Origin: Paragonimus westermani
Lineage: Eukaryota; Platyhelminthes; Trematoda; Plagiorchiida; Troglotrematidae
Length of the DNA stretch: 64,000 bases
Reading direction: 5' to 3'
Assembly (NCBI GenBank): GCA_008508345.1
Contig: QNGE01003587.1
Coordinates: 16,154-80,153, forward strand
In this document: positions 11,099 to 22,140 of the stretch, in pieces
How positions within the stretch are numbered: the first letter of the stretch is position 1
How the letters are laid out: the number at the start of each line of letters is the position of its first letter
The notes under the pieces: generated by a model
Databases searched by the model: none
What the model was told of the DNA's origin: nothing
The model's input: only the letters and a program-made list of their open reading frames with translations
Made by a program: the position numbers and the translations under genes

Positions 11099-12211
11099 TT
11101 AATTTAACGGTTTATTAAGTAGGTGGGAATCCAATAACACTTTGAGACGGTCTTTAGAAGAGCAGCTAACAATCTCTAGTGGTAGGTCGTTCCAGTAGTT
11201 GATAACCCTATAAGAGAAGAACTGTTGTCTTAGGAAGGTCCGAGGTCGAAGCTTATAGAGCTTCTTGTCGTGGCCTCTTCGACTGTTATCACTTACTAGG
11301 GTAAAGAATTGTTGCACAAGTCCTGTGCTAAAGAGAAAATGTGTAAGAATTAAGTCGCCGCGGAGTCTACGAAACTCAAGTGGATAAAGATCGAGAATTT
11401 CAAGGCGAGACTCGTAGGATAGATGCCGCAAGCCAGTGACCATTTTGGTGGCCACTCGCTGGACACGTTCAATGGCGAGTATGTCCTTCTTCAAATCGGT
11501 GTAGACGACTTGATTGGCATACTCGGGCAGTGGTCTTATGTAGACTCTGTAAAGCGTGTGAAAGGCGCGCTTGTCAATCCGGGGGAAGGTTCGTTTGATC
11601 ATCCCGAGAGTCATGAGACCTCTATTGGCGGCCAGCTGATGGTGATAAGAGAAGGACAGACCAGACGATAGCCAGATCCCTAGGTCTTTTTTGAGGTCTA
11701 TTCTCGTGATATCTACTACACTTTGTGCACCATGTATCACGAATAGGTTCCCGGAGTCTCCTCCGAGTGACATGTGCGCGCACTCACTCTCGTTTAGAGG
11801 GAGACTCCAATCCTCTGACCAGCACTTAATACGATCAAGGTCAATCTGCAATGCACTGGGGTCACAGGCGTTCCAGATTTTTGTGCCGTCGGCATAAAGT
11901 AGGGCGTTGCTGGAGATCAACTCGGAGAGATCATTGATGTAGATCAGAAACAACAATGGACCAATTACCGATCCTTGAGGGACTCCCACAGAGACTGGGG
12001 ATGGAGACGAAAGGTCTGAACCGGTTTTTACTCGGAAAGTTCTGTTACCAAGAAAAGAGGTTATCCAGCGGAGAACTTCTTCCTGGATCTCAGAAGCCTC
12101 CAGGTCTTGCACTAGTAAACCGTGTGGGACACGTTCGATATTTTCGGCAAAGTTGCAGAAAATATCATTCGAGATATGACCGTTGTCTGTGTCCTCTGTT
12201 TGGCTATCCAT
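11099..12211 (-). pseudogene. LINE reverse transcriptase ORF, 370 codons, catalytic YADD changed to YADG
   Basis: The frame holds RT motifs in order. RVPHGLLV comes near residue 28, GVPQGSVIGPLLFLIYINDL at about 75-94, LLYADGTKIW near 103, and LPLNESECAHMSLGG near 137. The C-terminal thumb/connector follows, with IERVQRVATKMVTGLRHLSY and VINYWNDLPLEIVSCSS. It copies LINE RNA by target-primed reverse transcription in the family. The second catalytic Asp of YADD is Gly here (GAC GGC in place of GAC GAC), so the enzyme should be dead even though the frame is otherwise open. The listed start is simply the first Met after an upstream stop; the true frame extended further 5'. Confidence 0.9.
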
Positions 12212-12920
12212 GAAGATTAACGTATTCGTTATGCATGATCAATCGGGAAGAAAGCCATGCTGCGTCGAAGAGTATAGGTTATTTGAAATGAAATTCTAAA
12301 CGATGGTGCGTTTTAACAGTCTTTCCATTATCTTGCATGGGATGTTGCTAAGGCTTATCCGCCGGTAACTAGCAGTAGAATGACGATCGCTTCTTTTGAA
12401 TATAGGTGATACAGTGGCCTCTTTCCATGCCTCCGGAAGAGTGCCTGTTCGAAGTGTCTGTTCAAACAGATCGAAGAGATACACTGGAAACCGAGGGCCG
12501 CTTCTTTCAGGATCCGGGGATTGATCTTGTCTGGTCCCATGGCACTATAATGATTGAGCTTAAGCAAGAGGTCCTGAACGTCGGACACAGAAAAGTTAGC
12601 TGTCAGGATGGGGTGCTGGGAGTGTCTACGCGGAAGAATTGGATGCCAGTTTGGCGGATCCACATTGTGGACTGGACACCTCGGCAACCACTTGCGCGTT
12701 TCATACACCTTGTTTTCAGTCACCGGTTTTCAGATCAGAAATAAACCTGTGCCCATTGAAAGGAAAAGAATAACTGGTTAACACCGATTTCATCCTTCAA
12801 AAAAAAACTCTTGAACAAATCGTTGAAATCGTCAAATCGTTGTACCCACGCTGAAGGTCTTTCGTTGCCCGCCGTTTTGAATTGACTTTTATTTTGTTTT
12901 CGGTCGGGAGCAGGTTTCCT
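11099..12920 (-). mobile_element. CR1/Jockey-like LINE, 5'-truncated, RT region
   Basis: This is the best-preserved LINE in the window. On the minus strand it starts with RKQNKSQFKTAGNERPS (about 12900), then FSVSDVQDLLLKLN and GPDKINPRIL (12600-12530). LFEQTLRTGTLPEAWKEATV and SYRRISLSNIPCKIMERLLK follow (12480-12310). QHGFLPD leads into the long open frame at 12211-11099. Frameshifts near 12360-12480 and a stop after QHGFLPD break the frame upstream. The endonuclease and ORF1 are absent, as expected for a 5'-truncated insertion. Five other CR1-like relics in the window share its motifs. Confidence 0.9.
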
Positions 12921-13297
12921 TTCATACCCCGGAGGAAACCATTTGAACGGTCAAATTTTCTGATTGGTTGTTGGATACGTCTTTTAGCAGGATAATCAAT
13001 ACTGGCGTTTGCATACAGGCAAATGGCAAATAATTGTAAATTTTTCGATATTGAATTCCAGGTTTACACAAAAAACAACCTAACTGCGTTGATTTGCATA
13101 ATGACAACTGTATACGTCTGTCCACATGCACATACGTGTAGTGTATGTATGCTCATGAATACGGGATTCAAAATGGCCAGATAATGAATATACACATCTA
13201 CCCATAATTTCGTGGACTTAAGTCAATGTAATTATAATTACATAACTATAGATATGCATATGTAAGTGCATATAAATAAACGTGTACAGTTGTCACT
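12921..13297. other. No assignable feature
   Basis: Non-coding. Near 13110-13120 CTGTCCACAT occurs, the same word that forms the arms of the palindrome at 13360-13397. Confidence 0.4.
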
Positions 13298-13298
13298 T

Positions 13299-13330
<32 letters not shown>

Positions 13331-13332
13331 TT
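13298..13332. repeat. (TA)n microsatellite with one TG interruption
   Basis: Runs of TATATA split by TGTA. It lies 28 bp left of a perfect palindrome. Confidence 0.9.
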
Positions 13333-13359
13333 CACAGAAGCGTTTCTGCGTTTTGATAC

Positions 13360-13397
13360 GCATCTGTCCACATACATGCATGTATGTGGACAGATGC
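13360..13397. repeat. Perfect 38-bp palindrome, no spacer
   Basis: The left arm GCATCTGTCCACATACATG is followed directly by its exact reverse complement (19 + 19 bp, all paired). Base 13359/13398 breaks the symmetry. It can form a cruciform in DNA or a hairpin in either transcript. Confidence 0.97.
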
Positions 13398-15349
13398 TTA
13401 TCATAAGCCCATGGCCTTCTAAGCGAGTGAACGTCTGCAGACATGGCTACATGTGCATTCTCGAATGTGCCTTCATAGCACGTGTCACTGAGTTAAGTGC
13501 GAACACTATTTTGGGAGACAAATGACGATGTGTGGTGTTTTACATGCAACTGTACCATTTTAAGTAAACTCGATATAACTTTCAATCCACTGAATTTTCG
13601 GTAACTTTCGTGCGAAAGAAAACCGACTCTTTTTACGGTCGGTGCGGAGGGATTAAACCACGTCGTCGTTCATGTGTTGTTCAAACCAACCTTCAATTTT
13701 GTTCACTCATTGCGCCATCTGACTCTTTAACGAAAGTGAGACTAGGGTAACTATAGTTTCCCTTGGGATGGAAACAGTCTTTTATTTATTCACACACGTC
13801 TGTTTCAAACACTACGGTATCCGTATAGGGTGTCTACTCAATTTTTGCTGACCAGATTTACAGGCTGGCTAGAGGATAGTCGACTATCCTAACAACAAAT
13901 GTACCTTTGTTGTTAAACACATGCAACGCGCAATTACCAAACCGCATGTAAATGCTGTGAACGTGTTCATTACCACGATCAGTGATTCGTGGTCTTATGA
14001 ACTATCGCCTATCAGTCTCTAAGTGAAATTCTTGATCTTTGTTTTTTTCAAATCTGACATTTCTACAGTGACCGAATCCTCGGACACTTATTCTTGATCA
14101 CAGCTGTTGTGGAACACGCTGAGTCCCTAATTAGTGCTATCAGGGTCCACGGAGAAGGGATTGACGAGCTGTTGCGAAAGGGCCTTGTAGGCTTGGTTGC
14201 CAGACTAAAATGACTACCTATGTGGCAACTAACGGCATTTTCAGGGAGGCCAATTAGCCAATGCATCGGCTATAATGTTTCATGAGACATTGCGGCCCGC
14301 TGAAATTGCACAAGGTTCTTAATGAAGCAATTTCTTTTAGAACAATGTTCCAGCTACTTTTAAGTGTTAGTTTAAGAGCTCGTTGTCACCAAACTAGAAA
14401 TCTAAGTGTGAAAGATAAGATGGGATCTTCAATGGACACTGTCGTAATTAGTATTATTCGGTTAGGAGACAAACATGAGCCACGGAAGCGTTACACACGT
14501 GGATTTTTATTTGGCTCACGCGGAGCCCTTGCGGGCGTGCTATCAGGATAGATTCATAAAGTCTACCTGTTCTTGATGCTCACTGTAGTGCCCAAAACTG
14601 GTGCTCTACTTTGTTTTCGCTTACTGCGCTTCAGATCAACTGTAATCTCCTAGATATCGAATAAGACTAGGTGGTTAGGTCCGGCTAGTTTGGGCTTCAA
14701 TCCGCAAACTCCCTTACCGACTGACACGCCTCTGTGACTTATTTTTGTATACCAACTTGACTTACTGCACACCTCCTAGTTGTTTTATTGCCTTGCCGGC
14801 ACTTATTTTGCTGGGTAAATTGCTCGGGAAGTTGTATTTAAAAAATTCCGAAGCACTCAGGGATAAACGGTTTAGTTATTCCCTGCCAAATAAGATAAGA
14901 GTAGATGAATTCTCAATCATGTAACTTGAATGATGTACACACTATTCACACAGTAATTTAAAGTTAATGACCCAAATCCAAATTCTACGCGAAACCAGGA
15001 ATGATAATCTTGTTTGTTTCGCTCCTCACAGAATAAAATCCGTGGATGGTTCCCGCTTCTTTTTCAAATGGCCAAAACGTTTCATAGGAACTTTACACTT
15101 GAGCTCATTCTCATAATCCGAACACCTCGTGTAGCGTAGTCCCCCGTCGTTCTTGCAACCTAATGACGACAGCCGTTCATCTTGGCAGAAACCACAGTCT
15201 TACTTTTTAGCGGCATGTACTCAGTTTTGATCACCAGTTTACAACGATACCAACAGCTTGATCCTAATCGTATCTTGGTGGGAGTGCCTGTCGAAATCGC
15301 TCGTAAATAAGGGTCTACTCTGAGAACAAAGGTACACATTGGGCAGTTA
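13398..15349. other. No assignable feature
   Basis: Small frames without recognisable motifs (for example 14282-14551 + and 14063-14266 -). The right edge may hold the decayed 3' end of the minus-strand LINE that follows. Confidence 0.4.
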
Positions 15350-17720
15350 ACAACCATAATGATGATGAAAGTGGTAGGTGATGATGTGGAAATCTTAATG
15401 CGAAGAGAAACCTACATTATTGGAACAGGACCATGCCATTAGCCTTTTCCACGATTCACACATCGTTTTTTAAGTGTGGTGCTAATGCTTGCACACAGTA
15501 CTCCATGTGCGGGCCTACAAAGACAGTACAGGATTGCCCATCTTTCTTAGCGGATACCGTGGCTCTGGGCACATACAATGCCTTCCTAGCCCTCATGGTA
15601 GCTGAACTACATTGGGTTGAAGGTGAGAAGGAGCCATCTACCATAACTGCTAATTCTTCTACTTGCCCAACATGTTCTAGTCTCCTCTTGTTCACCCGAA
15701 ACTCCATTCCAGTTCCATCCTCCTTACTAGACAGTACTTGCAATTTATTAGTGTTCGGAGAAAGATCCCAGTTTATTCGTTAGTCTGCAATTCAGTGAAA
15801 GTCCCGTTGGAACTGGCATCCCTTCGTAAATGATCCGGTCAGCTTGATATCATCTACGGGCGAAAAACAGTCTGGATCCAGTCCTACCGACAAACCACTA
15901 AGCAAGGACAGGAGGCTCAGTGCTGTACCTTGTAGGAATTCACTGAGCGGGGGCGCAACACTGAACTTAGTATCAGGAGTCAGCACCCGCATAGTTCTGC
16001 CCATTAAAAAAAATTTTCAATCCACTTGTAAACACCCGCAGTAATACCATATGTTAAAAATTTGCAACCAGCAGACGGTAATTAACAAAATCTCGGAATT
16101 GATATGACCAGCGTCCACCTCCTGTTCTCTGTCGAGGGCGTCGGTGACCTTGTTAATTCAAATGAGGAGGCTTGTCAAACATGGCCTACCATTCAAGAAC
16201 CCGTATTGTGCGGGGCTTACCAACCTGCACTTTCAAGATAGTCACACTCGTTTCCTAATTATCCCCTCCGGAAATTTACACGGTGCATTAGCCAAGCTCA
16301 TCGGGCGATAATTGGAAACGTGCCCCCTGCCCCATATATCAAAAAACGAAATGGTCACTACATTCTTCCAGTCATTATCACCATCCTTCATCTAGCATTT
16401 TGTTGAGCAGTACCGTAAATGACATCAACATCACCTTAGTCTTCATTTTTATCATCTCCCGAAGCACTGCAAGCTCGTGTATAACATCCTGTGTGACAAC
16501 ATTTTCTATACCCCTGGAGCAATTGTGTGGTCCATCTTAGCTGCTGAAAGCTATCATTCCCTTCTGTACTTAGCAAAAATCCTTAACCACTCGCGCAGTC
16601 TGTCTATCCTCCTCCAGTATCGATAACTTACTGTTAAACCCTTGTATGTTTGCTCATCCTGGTCTACGACTGCACATAACCACAGAAAGGCTTGAGTATC
16701 CTTGTAGCACTTCTAGCTTAGATCATCCGCTATTTGGTAGTCGCATTTCTTATGTTCTTGTGCACTTTTCTACCGCTCAGGTTTATGCGATATCTTATCC
16801 AGGCTTTCGATCTAGCAGTGGTTAGCTTTCATACCATACCTCTGTGCCATGTCCTAGACTTCCTCCTTGTCCGTTTCGTTCGTGGTGCATGTTGTTTCGT
16901 TGTGGTTAAGACGTTATCTCTAATGCAGACCCACAACCCTTAATGACTTCGCACACCCCAGTTCAGGCCTTTTACATGCTAGTTTGCCTGACTTGCGTTC
17001 ACTTTCCAACATTTTTCGTGAATTTTGGAATCAGAGAGGTTCGCCTTATTGAGACTTCAACTGTGGCTGTTACATGATCACTCTTCCTCAAACTATGGGA
17101 AAGAATTAGTCTCTTATTATCCCTGCCTTACAGAGTAACCACCAGGCCCAGAGTGGTTAGGCGATGGCCCTCTGTAAAACTAGTCAGCTGTCGTATATTC
17201 TGATGTCCCACCAGATTATGGGGCGCGTTTAGCAGCTTTTGACTGAACTCGCATGTGCCACTCAGCAGTTCTACACTCCAGTCGATCTCAGATGCGTTCG
17301 ATTCTGCCATACTGAGCCACCTGCGCCTGCTGGTTAGAGCTTCCGTGCGATCCTTAAGTAAGCTCTCTTCTTTGTTGGTGGAGGCCTGGGGACTCCTATG
17401 CACACACAATGCGCATAAAGTTTTTTAAGGTGGGGATCGCAACCAATTATTTGTACATTGCGTGTGCAGCTGAAATTACTCGCGGTGGTGTATCTAACCC
17501 TATCTGTAATCAGCAGTAAACAACCTCCAATACCGTCACTTTTGTTAATCCTGTGGGCAATGTGGATCGTAATCTTTTCTTTTTATTCCCGCTTGCGCCA
17601 TGTCTCAGCAATATCCACGGCATGCAAATCTGCAATGGTTTCCTTAGCCCATTCCAACATTTTCCGGAGACTAAACACGTTCAAATATCGTAACTTGGGC
17701 TGGTCAGCATTTGGAGTTTT
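15350..17720 (-). pseudogene. Degenerate LINE with AP-type endonuclease and RT
   Basis: Reading the minus strand from 17720 down, YLNVFSLRKMLEWAKETI matches the endonuclease start (canonical NxRSLxNKxxEL). In 17128-17409, CVHRSPQASTNKEESLL and SNASEIDWSVELL match VYRSP and the FNAPxIDW motif. RT blocks follow: DWKNVVTISFF and NYRPMSLANAPCKF near 16260-16380, and QYGFLNGRPCLTSLL with VTDALDREQEVD near 16100-16210. SPVDDIKLTG (canonical FADDIKLW) lies near 15850, and GPHMEYCVQALAPHLKND in 15456-15510. Multiple stops and frameshifts make it inactive. The RT differs enough from the 11-12 kb copy to be another subfamily. The 148-codon plus frame at 17458-17904 is antisense to this endonuclease. 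Confidence 0.85.
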
Positions 17721-19300
17721 TATTGTTTGCTTCAGTCTCTCGGACGTATTGCTCAACAGATTGCTCTTGCTTTTTGGGACCTCTCAATTGGATGTCCTGT
17801 TTATGGGCTTCCCAGATTCACAACTGGTGACTTTTCTGTTCGCGCTCGCTTTGCGCGCACTTTTACTAGATATGTTGCTGGCAGCCTCACCAACACTTGC
17901 ATGAAACGAAGTAGCACTGCTTACTCGTCGCTAATCTTCTCCCACCCAGTGTACGCCTCTATGATCTATCTCTTTGGGCATATAATCCGGTTCCACATCT
18001 TCTGTATATGTAACCGTCATCGCTACGATAGTAGTATGTTCTAACTGCAATCTCCTTGATGCATGTTTCGGCGACGTGGTAAACATTATAAACGTAAACA
18101 TAAACATTATCCATTACTCGCATTCCATGTCGTTATTGATCGTTTATCGAATTGTACTAATAACCCTTGTTTTTTTATCCTGGTGTAATGCCGGAAAGCC
18201 ATGTTCGAAGGCCCAGATCAATTTCTATCCGATGTCGTGCTGGCGTTACTTTTCTTGAAAAGTAACCATAGGTATAGCTCCGCTTTTTTAGATAAGCTTT
18301 ATTGTTTTCACACTGCTACTTTCTGTTTTTAAGGACCTTAATTCTAGTCATTCTTCAGAAAAAACCATATTTTTTCTGTGGCGTTTAACAACTTTCCTTG
18401 ACGCGAAAAGACGGTAATGCTTATCTCCGCCTGATTTCTGCTGGGAGTTTTCATAGTTATGTGATGAGCGTTCCCATATTTTGCTGTACTCTGTCCTTAC
18501 TATCTGTCTCAGTTTGATCGATTAACTTCCAGAAATACTGCAAGTTGAATTCAGCGCGTATCCCCGTGTTATTGCTTCCACAGAAACATGGCTGACACCA
18601 GACTTGAATGGTATTGGGTTCTGCATTTCTGGTTCTCCTACTGAGTGCAAGGAGGGGCGCTTGGGAAATGCCCCTTCCTTTGTTAGCCTTGATTTACCCC
18701 AGCTTTCTCCCAGGCGGCAACAGCGTCTTTATTCTTATTTGCGATGTTGCATGATTACGAATCAGACACCATAGCCAGAATTCGCTCTTTGAGAGCCGTC
18801 TGTCACTCATCTTCGAGCTCGCATTTAAGCGATCATGCTCAGCTGGGTGGGTACTCGTACTCAAGACTCACTTATCATGGTTAAAATTTACACTGCAATA
18901 TTGTGGATGCACTGCATAGCACAGACTTCTTGGCTGCATCTCGTAATCATCAACGAAATCCATCACCTTGATCGGCTTATTACCAATGTCCCTGTGAGCC
19001 ACTGTGACCGCTTGTTTCCGGTTTTTAATGTCTTCTAACAGTGAACCATGCAACACGCAAAGTAGCCGTTCGTGTGAAGTCTCAGTTGGGCCTACTTTTA
19101 CGAACCATCTTACCATTCTGCACATGAACGCCATTTCTCCTGTCTGTGATCTCCAACGTATAGAAAGTAGTTCGCACGAGATTGATTTTTCATATTACCA
19201 CGTCAGATGGCTGAAAGCTCTCCGCGTTCGGTCCCCTCCTATAAGGATTTGCTGTGCTCTAAAGCTGCCTGTAGTAGTGCGCTAGCTAGCAACAGTCGAT
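17721..19300 (-). other. Possible 5' part (ORF1/5' UTR) of the adjacent LINE
   Basis: This stretch lies directly upstream of the LINE endonuclease on the same strand. It contains an 88-codon minus frame at 18868-19134 with ERLLCVLHGSLLEDIKNRKQ and AHRDIGNKPIKVMDFVDD. That looks like real former protein sequence and would fit a gag-like ORF1 by position, but I cannot match it to a known ORF1 family. The rest shows no conserved motif. Confidence 0.3.
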
Positions 19301-19669
19301 TGAGCCTAAGGGCGCCGAGGCCTCCCAAAATACATAATCGGCAGTAATACGAAATCGAATGCAGTCGTCTCCATGCTTTATCTAATTGCTCTAAATAAAG
19401 CTTACCGGCGAACCCTTTTTTCAGCTATTTGCTTCACCGTTGTACGAACCCACTGTCAACTCTTCCATCGCGTCAGCTGAGCGGTAAACTCGTTCTGGAA
19501 GTCAACATAGTCTTACTTGGATTTACTTGAAGAACAATGCGCAGCGGTTTACAACTCACGCGTCTGTTCTCCTCAGCCTCTGCTTGCACGGGAGTGTCGG
19601 TAGCTTCTTGTATATACCGTACAACTCTTCTAGCTGGGCGAGTCTGAAAAGATTCATTCAAAACTACCG
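19301..19669. other. No assignable feature
   Basis: Short frames only. A minus-strand VNPSKTMLTSR near 19550 faintly resembles the LINE motif after the catalytic site but has no supporting context. Confidence 0.35.
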
Positions 19670-20760
19670 AAGGAATTTTGGGTACTATTCAAGCCATTTT
19701 GTGTCAACACTTATTACTACCTTCGTATATGTAAACAGGCTGGAAGCCATTTTTGAATTCGTTGGTCGGCGCTGTTTGCCAGCTTTCGACCAATCAACCC
19801 AGCGAAAATCCCTTGCAAGATTGGGAAAAGTCTTCCGAAGAGAGCTATCTTAAAACACCCAAGTAATACTGTCGTCTCTGCCTCTCGACACATTTTTTGT
19901 CAAATAAGTGCTGCTTTACAAACGCGCTTCTCTTTATGGGCAGACCAACGGACACCATGGATCGTTGTCTTATATCAGACGCCATTTACTTTGACTCTAC
20001 TAAGATGTTTGGTTGGGTGCCACATGGACCAGCATTGGAAAAACATGGAAGTGTACGACATTATCGATGATATTCACCGTTGAGTAGCCCCATTTCTTAG
20101 TAATAGGACTTTCCAGGTAAAAGCTGACTGCGTATTCTCATCTCCTGTAAATATCCTGATGGGTGTGCTCGGAAGTTCAGGTATAGGATCAACACTATTT
20201 CTAATCTACAGTGATTCCCCAGTACGTATTTCCAAGCAGTCTCTTATCTCTGCCGCTGACTTGAAAATATGGAACTCACGTGGTCCCAGTGCTTTGCAGG
20301 CTGATCTCCATGCAATTACACGTTTCTCTTAGCGACGATTCTGACAACTTTTTAACACGCAGCGAACAATTGGCCGTTAATTGTAAACGCATATACGGTT
20401 ACCGTCCAACTTGTTTTTTTACACAACACACGGAAAACCATGACATTAAAAAAATGTCCTCGTATCGAGAAGATAGTCTGTCAGACTGGATTCTGTCTGA
20501 TCATTGCTCAAATGTGTTAATTCAGTAGTACATTGTGGTCTGCAATCGCGTGTAAATATACTGCACCGTGTGCAAAGAGCTGCACCGGAAATTTGTGTGC
20601 GAGTCTCTTCTCAAAAGTTTTTCAGTTTACTCACTAGATCTTCCAGAACTCAACCGAAACCCTTTTCTTACTTTTACTCTTTTTTGAGAGACGGTTGGAA
20701 AACCCCACTCACTCTCATTGATCAAAATAGGCTGCGGGATTACAGCAGAAAGTCATAGGA
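19670..20760 (+). pseudogene. Degenerate CR1-like LINE reverse transcriptase
   Basis: Shifting plus-strand frames give PCKIGKSLPKRAILKH near 19810-19860 (canonical PCKIMEKLLKRAILKH). ISDAIYFDSTKMFGWVPHG follows near 19975-20030 (canonical FDFSKAFDRVPHG). SGIGSTLFLIYSDSP and LISAADLKIWNSRGPSALQA lie at 20180-20310 (canonical GSVLGPLLFLIYINDL and YADDTKIW). LHRVQRAAPEICVRV comes near 20560 (canonical LERVQRRATKMV). The catalytic YADD reads AADL. Stops and frameshifts throughout; inactive. The last third overlaps the 84-codon frame at 20504-20758. Confidence 0.8.
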
Positions 20761-22140
20761 ACTAAGGCCTCAAAAAGCTGCTAGACAGAAGTTTTTTGAT
20801 ACACATTGGCGGCCCTTTGTGATAGCCCTCTTCAGTTATAATTGATAACTTTTAATGATCACAACTTCTGGTAGTCGACTCTTACCTCAGGTGAATGTCG
20901 GTGCTTTTCCGTAGTCAGCCGATGAGAGTTCTGCTCTGTACATAGACTATATCTTTGCGATGGTAGTATTGTGTTACTTGACCATTTTTTGTTGTAAATT
21001 CAGACTATTTGCGCGCACGAGACTGGCATTTGTACCTGAAAACGTTATATGTTTCATATGGTTTTACACTCCATCCAGCCAAAATATAGCCTTGCATATC
21101 AAAGATTAGTGTGGTTGAGATCCGTAATCGCATTCTTGGTAGTCAACGTTATTACTGCCCAGCCAATTGTTTAACCGGTAATCCCCTTCGATTTTACTTT
21201 GTCTTATCGTTATTTTACACAGTAGCTCAATGTAACTAAACTGATAATCCTTCAGTAACAAAGGTGTAATGCTAGAGTGTTCATATTGTTCATGCTAGGG
21301 TGTTGAAATGATCTAAACCACTTTTGTCTGTTTCGTGAGATGGTACTCATCACTTTATTAGGCAAAGTCGAGCACCTCTTTTTCTTCGAAGCTGTATGCT
21401 TTTTGCGAAGATGGTGGCGATCAACAGAATTCCTCAGTGAACGTTGTGTGAAACTTACTCCCAGTGCGAAGCTGACCGAAACGAAGTATGCGTTTTACAT
21501 TCTTATGTCCAATTCCTCTACCGATGTGCTACACTAATAGATCAGATGAACGCCTGGACTAATCTGCACAAAATTTGCTTTGCATCTGCAAATTACAGTG
21601 TCAAATTGGAGGTTCCCCGACTTCCAGTTTCGTTATTGCAGCCAATCCGCTTTTGACAGTAGACTGATTCATCTGCTTTGATAGCATTACCTATTGCTGA
21701 GAATATAGCACAAACGCATACGTATGCCAATCTTATTCAATGACATCTTGGGTGATGTCCGGTTAGCGTTGAAAAGAAGTGTACGGCCCATTTTTACAAC
21801 CAGAGTATAATGTGGCTGTGGCTGCCGCTCACTTCAGCAGTGACGTGAAATATCCTGGAAGAAAACTTTGTTGAAAAGGCGAAAAATAAATAAAAGGTGA
21901 CTAAGTGGAGTGTATACACGCTACTGCGTGCGGCAGACTGCCATCTCGGTTAGCGTCTCTATGCAGCGATTGGAGTGATCACGAGGACCCATGCCAGGCA
22001 GACAATACCTACCCACTTTCCTCAGTTGAAAAGTTAGGGCTTCATATTTCGTTATCATGTTTCTTCACCACCACCTGGTTTTACCTAACTGTTGGTGATC
22101 TCAGATTATAATACCTGACACAAGAAACGTTCAGCTAGCA
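20761..22140. other. No assignable feature
   Basis: Probably LINE 3' UTR at the left, otherwise unidentified non-coding sequence. The frames at 21340-21656 and 21905-22111 have no recognisable motif. Confidence 0.4.

Noticed and set aside
15433..15783. 116-codon plus-strand frame
   Set aside because: Antisense to the LINE RT segment containing GPHMEYCVQALAPHLKND.
17458..17904. 148-codon plus-strand frame that looks like a membrane protein
   Set aside because: It is antisense to the LINE endonuclease on the minus strand, whose motifs explain the openness and the hydrophobic look.
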